Below, in pieces: positions 59,890 through 64,000 of a stretch of DNA of 64,000 nucleotides. The notes under the pieces are model-generated. The model saw only the letters and a list, made by a program, of their open reading frames with translations. It was not told the DNA's origin and did no database searches. The position numbers were made by a program, and so were the translations under genes. Source of the DNA: Novosphingobium aerophilum (lineage in GTDB: Bacteria; Pseudomonadota; Alphaproteobacteria; Sphingomonadales; Sphingomonadaceae); the NCBI RefSeq assembly GCF_014230305.1, contig NZ_JACLAU010000005.1, positions 109,326 to 173,325 on the forward strand. The letters are read 5' to 3'. How positions within the stretch are numbered: the stretch's first letter is position 1; each line of letters opens with the position of its first letter.

Positions 59890-60588
59890 TCAGGCCGGTG
59901 GCAAGCTGTCCAGCACATAGCCCAGCGAACGCACCGTGCGCAGCGGATCGGGCACGCCGTGGGCCCGCAGCGCCCGGCGCAGGCGGCCGATCCAGACATC
60001 GACGGTGCGTTCGTCGATCATGTCGCCGTCCTTGCCCAGCCGGTCGATCAGTGCGGTCCGCGAAAACACCTGGTCGGGGTTCTCCATGAAGTGGACCAGC
60101 AGGCGGAACTCGTTGGGCCGCAAGGGCAGGATGCGGCCGCGGAAGCGGGCCTGGAAGGCGGTCACGTCCACCGACAGCTCGCCCAGGCGGAGCGGGGCCC
60201 AGCCGGTCGGCCGCGCGACCGACAGTTCGGCCCCATCGATCCGCTCCAGCAAGGCCGGGAGGGTCAGCGGGCCGACCAGGTAGTCGTCCGCGCCGGCGGC
60301 GAGCGCGCGCCGGCGGGCACCTGCATCACCGCTTTCCAGCACCATGGTCACATGGGCATGCGCGACGGGGGATTGGGCCGAGCTCTCGGCGTCACGCAGG
60401 CGGCGGCAGAACTCCAGACCGGACATGTCCGGCAGGAGCCAGTCGACGAAGGCGAACAGGGGAGCGGTCAGACGGGCCGGGACAGGTTCCATGCCGATGC
60501 CATGAATATCCAGGTCCGGCCGCGCCTCGGCGAGCTGGTCCTGCAGCGATCGATTGGCGGGAGCGATGAGGACGGTGATTTTCGGCAT
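59890..60588 (-). CDS. OmpR/PhoB-family response regulator with degenerate receiver domain
   Basis: A 232-residue protein. The C-terminal ~95 residues form a normal OmpR-type winged helix (L-R-P-N-E-F-R-L-L-V-H-F-M-E-N, D-R-T-V-D-V-W-I-G-R-L-R-R-A-L, V-R-S-L-G-Y). The N-terminal receiver keeps the phospho-acceptor-like Asp in F-V-D-W-L-L-P-D-M-S-G but lacks the acidic pair normally near residue 10 (here L-I-A-P-A-N) and the conserved Lys (Y-L-V-G-P-L instead of Y-L-x-K-P). Phosphorylation by a kinase is therefore doubtful. Three 11-bp GTCAT repeats precede it, suggesting control by PhoB or by itself. GTG 60597 is an alternative start. No histidine kinase is adjacent. Confidence 0.88.
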   Translation of the reverse strand: MPKITVLIAPANRSLQDQLAEARPDLDIHGIGMEPVPARLTAPLFAFVDWLLPDMSGLEFCRRLRDAESSAQSPVAHAHVTMVLESGDAGARRRALAAGADDYLVGPLTLPALLERIDGAELSVARPTGWAPLRLGELSVDVTAFQARFRGRILPLRPNEFRLLVHFMENPDQVFSRTALIDRLGKDGDMIDERTVDVWIGRLRRALRAHGVPDPLRTVRSLGYVLDSLPPA

Positions 60589-60633
60589 GGCGGTCACAGC
60601 AGTGAAATCTTCTGCCGGATGTGCATCAGCGCG

Positions 60634-60660
60634 ATGACGAATTCATGACGCTTCCATGAC
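60634..60660 (-). promoter_or_regulatory. Pho-box-like triple direct repeat upstream of response regulator
   Basis: On the minus strand GTCAT occurs three times at exact 11-bp intervals (complement ATGAC at 60634, 60645, 60656). PhoB binds 11-bp direct repeats with a TGTCA core, so this is a good candidate for PhoB or a PhoB-like regulator, 46 bp upstream of the gene. Confidence 0.65.
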
Positions 60661-60679
60661 ACAACATGCGTCAGTTCAA

Positions 60680-60701
60680 TGTCATATTGTTGTCATCATA
60701 T
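60680..60701 (+). promoter_or_regulatory. Pho-box-like direct repeat upstream of TonB receptor
   Basis: TGTCATATTGT-TGTCATCATAT: two 11-bp units with identical TGTCAT cores, close to the PhoB consensus. It lies ~120 bp upstream of the receptor ATG and opposite in direction to the repeats at 60634-60660. Confidence 0.7.
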
Positions 60702-60823
60702 CGTCCGTGAAGTGAAACGTGGGCTCCCTAGTGGCCTGTTCGCAGCAGGGGGGTCGACATTCCGAGTCGAGCCATGAGGGCTTCCTCCTGCCTGATGAAG
60801 AAAGGCCCGAAAGGGAACGCATC

Positions 60824-63424
60824 ATGCAGAATTCGATCAAGTTCACCGTCTCCGCCCTGGCGCTGGCCTGCGCCGCCGCTGCCGCTCCGGCCTTCGCGGC
60901 GGACACCGCCGTGGACGCCGACGAAGCCGCAGCCGCCGCCGAGACGACCACCCCCGATTCGACCGGCCTGACCGACATCGTCGTCACCGCGACCAAGCGC
61001 GAGACCAACCTGCAGAAGACCCCGATCTCGATCTCGGTGATGGGCACCGACGACATCAAGAAGCGCCACGTACAGAGCCTGTTCGACCTGGCCGACGGCG
61101 CTGTGCCCTCGCTGCGCGTCGCCCCGTTCGAAGCCCGCCAGTCGGCGCTGACCGTCGGCATCCGCGGCATCGTGCCGCTGGACGCCAACCAGCCCGCGCG
61201 TGAGCAGGGCGTCGGCATCTACATCGACGGCGTTTACCTGGGTCGCCAGCACGGCATCAACTCGGCGCTGTTCGATGTTGAGCGGATCGAGGTGCTGAAG
61301 GGGCCGCAGGGCACCCTGTTCGGCCGCAACACCGAAGGCGGCGCACTGTCGATCGTCGCCCGCGCGCCCAGCGGCGAGTTCGGCGGACGGATCAGCTCGG
61401 GTGTGGGCAATTACGGTGCGGTCAATGCCGAAGCGCATATCGACCTGCCTGCCGTGGCCGGCTTCGCCCTGAAGCTGGACGGCGTGTTCCAGCGCCAGGA
61501 CCCGACCACGATCAACCCGATGCCGGGCCAGGCCGGGTTCAACCAGTTCAACCGTCGCGGTTTCCGCGCCGCGGTGCGCTGGAAGCCCGCCGACGGGATC
61601 ACCAACGATTTCTCCTATGACGTGGCGCGCGGCGAGACCACGCCGTTCTACAGCCAGCTCCTGAACTACAACCCCAACAACTGCGCCCCTTCGGCCGCGG
61701 CCCAGCCGGTCTCTGCCGACGTGATCCCGGGCGCCTGCGTCCTGCCCGGTGCGAACTTCTCGGGCGGCCTGACCGGCACCGTGCGTCCGGTCCTGCCCGG
61801 CGTGGTGGTCAATGGCAGCACCCGCATGAAGGTGGCCGATATCGGCGTGCCGCAGCGGGTCAGCGTCGACAAGACCCACGGCTTCACCAACAGCTTCAAG
61901 TGGAAGGTCTCGCCCGAGGTCGAGCTGCGCTCGATCACCGCCTGGCGCGGCGTGAACGCTGACCAGTGGGACAACTCGGGCGGCGCGCACCGCCTGCCGG
62001 TGGTCAACCTGACCGCCGCCTGCACCGCGGCCTCGCCCTGTCCGTTCAGCCGCTATTCGCTGGCCGACCTGCGCCAGCGCCAGTTCAGCCAGGAAATCCA
62101 GGCGGTCGGTTCGATCGGCAACATCGATTACGTGGCCGGCCTGTACTACTTCAACGAGCACGTCAGCGATGACGCCGCCACGCCAAACACCAACGGCGCC
62201 GTGGCGACCGTGGTCAATGGCGTGGTGACCGGCGCGACCTATGTCACGATCCCGTTCTGCACCGGCAACACGCCGCAGTTCGTTGGCAAGGCCGTCAACG
62301 GCTGCTCGATCGACCGTGCTTCGGCGGTCGTGTCGAAGAGCTACGCCGCCTTCGCCCAGATCACGTGGAACGCCACCGACGCGCTGCACATCACTGCGGG
62401 CGGCCGCTACACCCGCGACAAGAAGCAGGGCGCCCTGCTGTTCTCGCGCAATATCAACTACCAGGACCCGGCCAATGCCGCTGCCGTGGCCGCGGTGGGA
62501 TACAAGCCGCTCGACGCGACCTGGAACCGCTTCAACCCGATGGTCACCGTGGCCTATGACGTGAACCCCGACACCCACGTCTATGCCAAGTATGCCACCG
62601 GCTATCGCGCCGGCGGTGCCAGCTCGCGCACCTCGGACTATCGCGCGTTCAATCCGGAAGACGTCAAGTCCTACGAACTGGGCCTGAAGGCGGACTTCTG
62701 GAACCGTCGCGCGCGGATCAACCTGGCCGCCTACATGATGGACCGCAAGGACAGCCAGGTGGACCTGAGCACGATCCAGCCGGCGCCGAATGGCAGCAAC
62801 TTCAACAACCTGGTGACCTTCAACGCCCCCGGCACGACCAAGATCCGCGGCGTCGAGGCGGACTTCACGATCAAGCCGGTCGACAACCTGACCCTGGGCC
62901 TGTCCTATGCCTACACCTACTTCAAGGTGCCGCCGGTCTCGGTGGTCTACGAAGGCATCCAGACGATTGCCGGTGTCCGCACGGTGGTGAACCGCACCAC
63001 CCAGCCGCAGAACTTCTACATCGTGTTCACCCCGCGCAACGCGGCCAGCGGCTCGCTCGACTATGCCATCCCGATGGGCGACAACGGCATGGAGGTGCGC
63101 CTGCACCTCGATGCCAACTACTCGCAGGCGACCCAGGCCTTCGACCAGTTCGCGACGAAGAACGATGCCTCGTTCATCGTCAACGGCCGTCTGGCCCTGG
63201 CCGACATTCCGGTGGGCGCCGACAGCACCCGCACGGTGACGATCGCCGCCTGGGTGCGCAACATGTTCGACATGCAGTACGTGTTCCGCCGCGATCCCTC
63301 GAACAGCCTGCCGCAGGTCCAGGCCAGCACCGCGCTGGTCGGCAACATCGGCAACACCCAGGGCGATTACGGCAACTTCAACGCGCCGCGCACCTTCGGG
63401 GTCGAGGCTTCGATCAAGTTCTGA
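60824..63424 (+). CDS. TonB-dependent receptor with Pho-box-like promoter
   Basis: An 866-residue receptor. Signal peptide (S-I-K-F-T-V-S-A-L-A-L-A-C-A-A-A, ending A-F-A), TonB-box-like D-I-V-V-T-A-T, plug domain with V-G-I-R-G-I-V, Y-I-D-G-V-Y-L-G-R-Q-H-G, I-E-V-L-K-G-P-Q-G-T-L-F-G-R-N-T-E-G-G-A, and a barrel ending G-V-E-A-S-I-K-F. No sensor domain. AAGGGAA precedes the ATG. The upstream direct repeats suggest induction under phosphate limitation; import of a phosphorylated or phosphate-scavenging substrate is a hypothesis. Two hairpins follow. Confidence 0.93.
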   Translation: MQNSIKFTVSALALACAAAAAPAFAADTAVDADEAAAAAETTTPDSTGLTDIVVTATKRETNLQKTPISISVMGTDDIKKRHVQSLFDLADGAVPSLRVAPFEARQSALTVGIRGIVPLDANQPAREQGVGIYIDGVYLGRQHGINSALFDVERIEVLKGPQGTLFGRNTEGGALSIVARAPSGEFGGRISSGVGNYGAVNAEAHIDLPAVAGFALKLDGVFQRQDPTTINPMPGQAGFNQFNRRGFRAAVRWKPADGITNDFSYDVARGETTPFYSQLLNYNPNNCAPSAAAQPVSADVIPGACVLPGANFSGGLTGTVRPVLPGVVVNGSTRMKVADIGVPQRVSVDKTHGFTNSFKWKVSPEVELRSITAWRGVNADQWDNSGGAHRLPVVNLTAACTAASPCPFSRYSLADLRQRQFSQEIQAVGSIGNIDYVAGLYYFNEHVSDDAATPNTNGAVATVVNGVVTGATYVTIPFCTGNTPQFVGKAVNGCSIDRASAVVSKSYAAFAQITWNATDALHITAGGRYTRDKKQGALLFSRNINYQDPANAAAVAAVGYKPLDATWNRFNPMVTVAYDVNPDTHVYAKYATGYRAGGASSRTSDYRAFNPEDVKSYELGLKADFWNRRARINLAAYMMDRKDSQVDLSTIQPAPNGSNFNNLVTFNAPGTTKIRGVEADFTIKPVDNLTLGLSYAYTYFKVPPVSVVYEGIQTIAGVRTVVNRTTQPQNFYIVFTPRNAASGSLDYAIPMGDNGMEVRLHLDANYSQATQAFDQFATKNDASFIVNGRLALADIPVGADSTRTVTIAAWVRNMFDMQYVFRRDPSNSLPQVQASTALVGNIGNTQGDYGNFNAPRTFGVEASIKF

Positions 63425-63453
63425 TCGCCGTTCCGGTTACACCCTGAACCTTG

Positions 63454-63481
63454 GGGGCGGGCATCGCGAGATGTCCGCCCC
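63454..63481 (+). terminator. Terminator-like hairpin after TonB receptor
   Basis: Stem GGGGCGGGCATC / GATGTCCGCCCC (11 of 12 pairs), GCGA tetraloop, followed by GCTTGTTTC. 30 bp past the stop. Confidence 0.75.
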
Positions 63482-63546
63482 GCTTGTTTCGGGCGGAACC
63501 CCGTCCGGTGCTCCGGGCAAACCCGGCAGCCGCAGGGCGGACACAG

Positions 63547-63571
63547 AAAAGCCCGCCAGTGGCGGGCCTTT
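63547..63571 (-). terminator. Terminator of gcrA, possibly bidirectional
   Basis: Stem AAAAGCCCGCC / GGCGGGCCTTT around AGT. On the minus strand the helix is followed by TTTT, 25 bp past the gcrA stop; on the plus strand by TTT. Confidence 0.75.
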
Positions 63572-63595
63572 CCATTCGTCAGAGCGCGAAACCGC

Positions 63596-64000
63596 TCAGC
63601 GCACGCGGGGGCCGCCGAAGGGCATTGGCGGGGGCGTGCGGCGGGCGCCGCGCGGGAGCTGCGCCTGATAGGCGCGGCCGCAGTGATCGACGCAATAGGG
63701 GAACCCGGGGTTCACCTTCTCGCCGCAGAAGTGGAAGTCCGGCTCGCCGGGATGGCCCATCGGCCAGCGGCAGATGCGATCGTTCAGATCGAGCAGGCTG
63801 GTCTTGTCGGCGATCTCGGGGCTGGGCTTGGCCGGCACCAGGCGGCGCGGCGGGGCGGGCGGGATCGGCGCCTGCTGGTCGCCCGGACCCTGGCGGAGGA
63901 AGCCGCCGGGGCCGACCGAGACGATCCGCGGCGCGGGCGCGGCGGGCGTAGCGGACGGGGCCGCCGCAGCCGGGGCCGGCGCGGCGCGCGGGGCCGGGGC
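63596..64000 (-). CDS. gcrA: GcrA cell-cycle regulator, C-terminal part, cut by window edge
   Basis: The last 134 residues are inside the window; the N-terminal DNA-binding part lies beyond the right edge. The visible part starts with a long Ala/Pro-rich linker, then the GcrA-specific C-terminal domain: C-R-W-P-M-G-H-P-G-E-P-D-F-H-F-C-G, G-F-P-Y-C-V-D-H-C-G-R-A-Y-Q with four Cys and several His that may bind metal. GcrA binds RNA polymerase sigma70 and activates methylation-dependent cell-cycle promoters in Alphaproteobacteria. The open frame continues to base 64000 without stop. Confidence 0.93.
   Translation of the reverse strand, partial: APAPRAAPAPAAAAPSATPAAPAPRIVSVGPGGFLRQGPGDQQAPIPPAPPRRLVPAKPSPEIADKTSLLDLNDRICRWPMGHPGEPDFHFCGEKVNPGFPYCVDHCGRAYQAQLPRGARRTPPPMPFGGPRVR

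Noticed and set aside
60728..63106. Long minus-strand open frame opposite the last TonB receptor
   Set aside because: Same antisense artefact; no conserved motif.

Overview
The window is high-GC DNA with tightly packed, often 4-bp-overlapping genes, four SusC-independent TonB-dependent receptors, LigAB-type ring-cleavage genes and, at the right edge, the C-terminal part of the alphaproteobacterial cell-cycle regulator GcrA. The mannonate dehydratase has the length and catalytic residue numbering I recall for the Novosphingobium aromaticivorans enzyme (R147, Y159, D210, H212, E236, E262), and the lignostilbene dioxygenase has the residue numbering of NOV1/LsdA. A sphingomonad close to Novosphingobium is the best reading. 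I see no rRNA, tRNA, CRISPR array, transposase or phage gene.

Region 1 (1-24 kb) is an aromatic (lignin-derived) catabolic block. It holds a PQQ alcohol dehydrogenase, at least five small NTF2/SnoaL-fold proteins, an SDR, FolD, a p-cresol methylhydroxylase/vanillyl-alcohol-oxidase type flavocytochrome, a TonB receptor, a formaldehyde-lyase-like NTF2 protein, an aldehyde dehydrogenase, a YghU/Nu-class glutathione transferase, two MarR regulators and a clear lignostilbene dioxygenase operon. It is followed by two separate LigA/LigB extradiol dioxygenase pairs with LigJ and LigC (protocatechuate 4,5-cleavage). A 19-bp palindrome of the form TTGTATG-N5-CATACAA lies 20-50 bp upstream of five of these transcription units and looks like the operator of the MarR protein encoded beside the stilbene dioxygenase.

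Region 2 (24-38 kb) is a sulfoquinovose (plant/algal sulfolipid head group) locus of the oxidative sulfo-SMO type: a KERWY-type GH31 sulfoquinovosidase, a LacI regulator, an aldo-keto reductase and an SsuD-like flavin monooxygenase, flanked by a TonB receptor, an MFS importer and a YeiH-type putative sulfite/sulfate exporter. glpD-glpK follow directly and would use the glycerol released from sulfoquinovosyl glycerol. A 19-bp sequence (16 of 19 bases identical) occurs in both divergent promoters flanking the locus.

Region 3 (38-52 kb) is a glucuronate/glycan locus: TonB receptor, secreted GH2 beta-glucuronidase with the NxK signature, esterase, GH31 alpha-glucosidase-like enzyme, hexuronate-type MFS, ManD, GntR/UxuR-like regulator, UxaC and fructuronate reductase. 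Perfect AATTGG-N5-CCAATT palindromes precede both glpD and the receptor, tying regions 2 and 3 together.

Region 4 (52-64 kb) is mostly housekeeping and signalling: modABC (ModC without its TOBE domain), an HD-GYP protein, a GGDEF-EAL protein, purQ-purS, an OmpR/PhoB-type regulator with a degenerate receiver domain, a divergent TonB receptor with Pho-box-like repeats between them, and gcrA.
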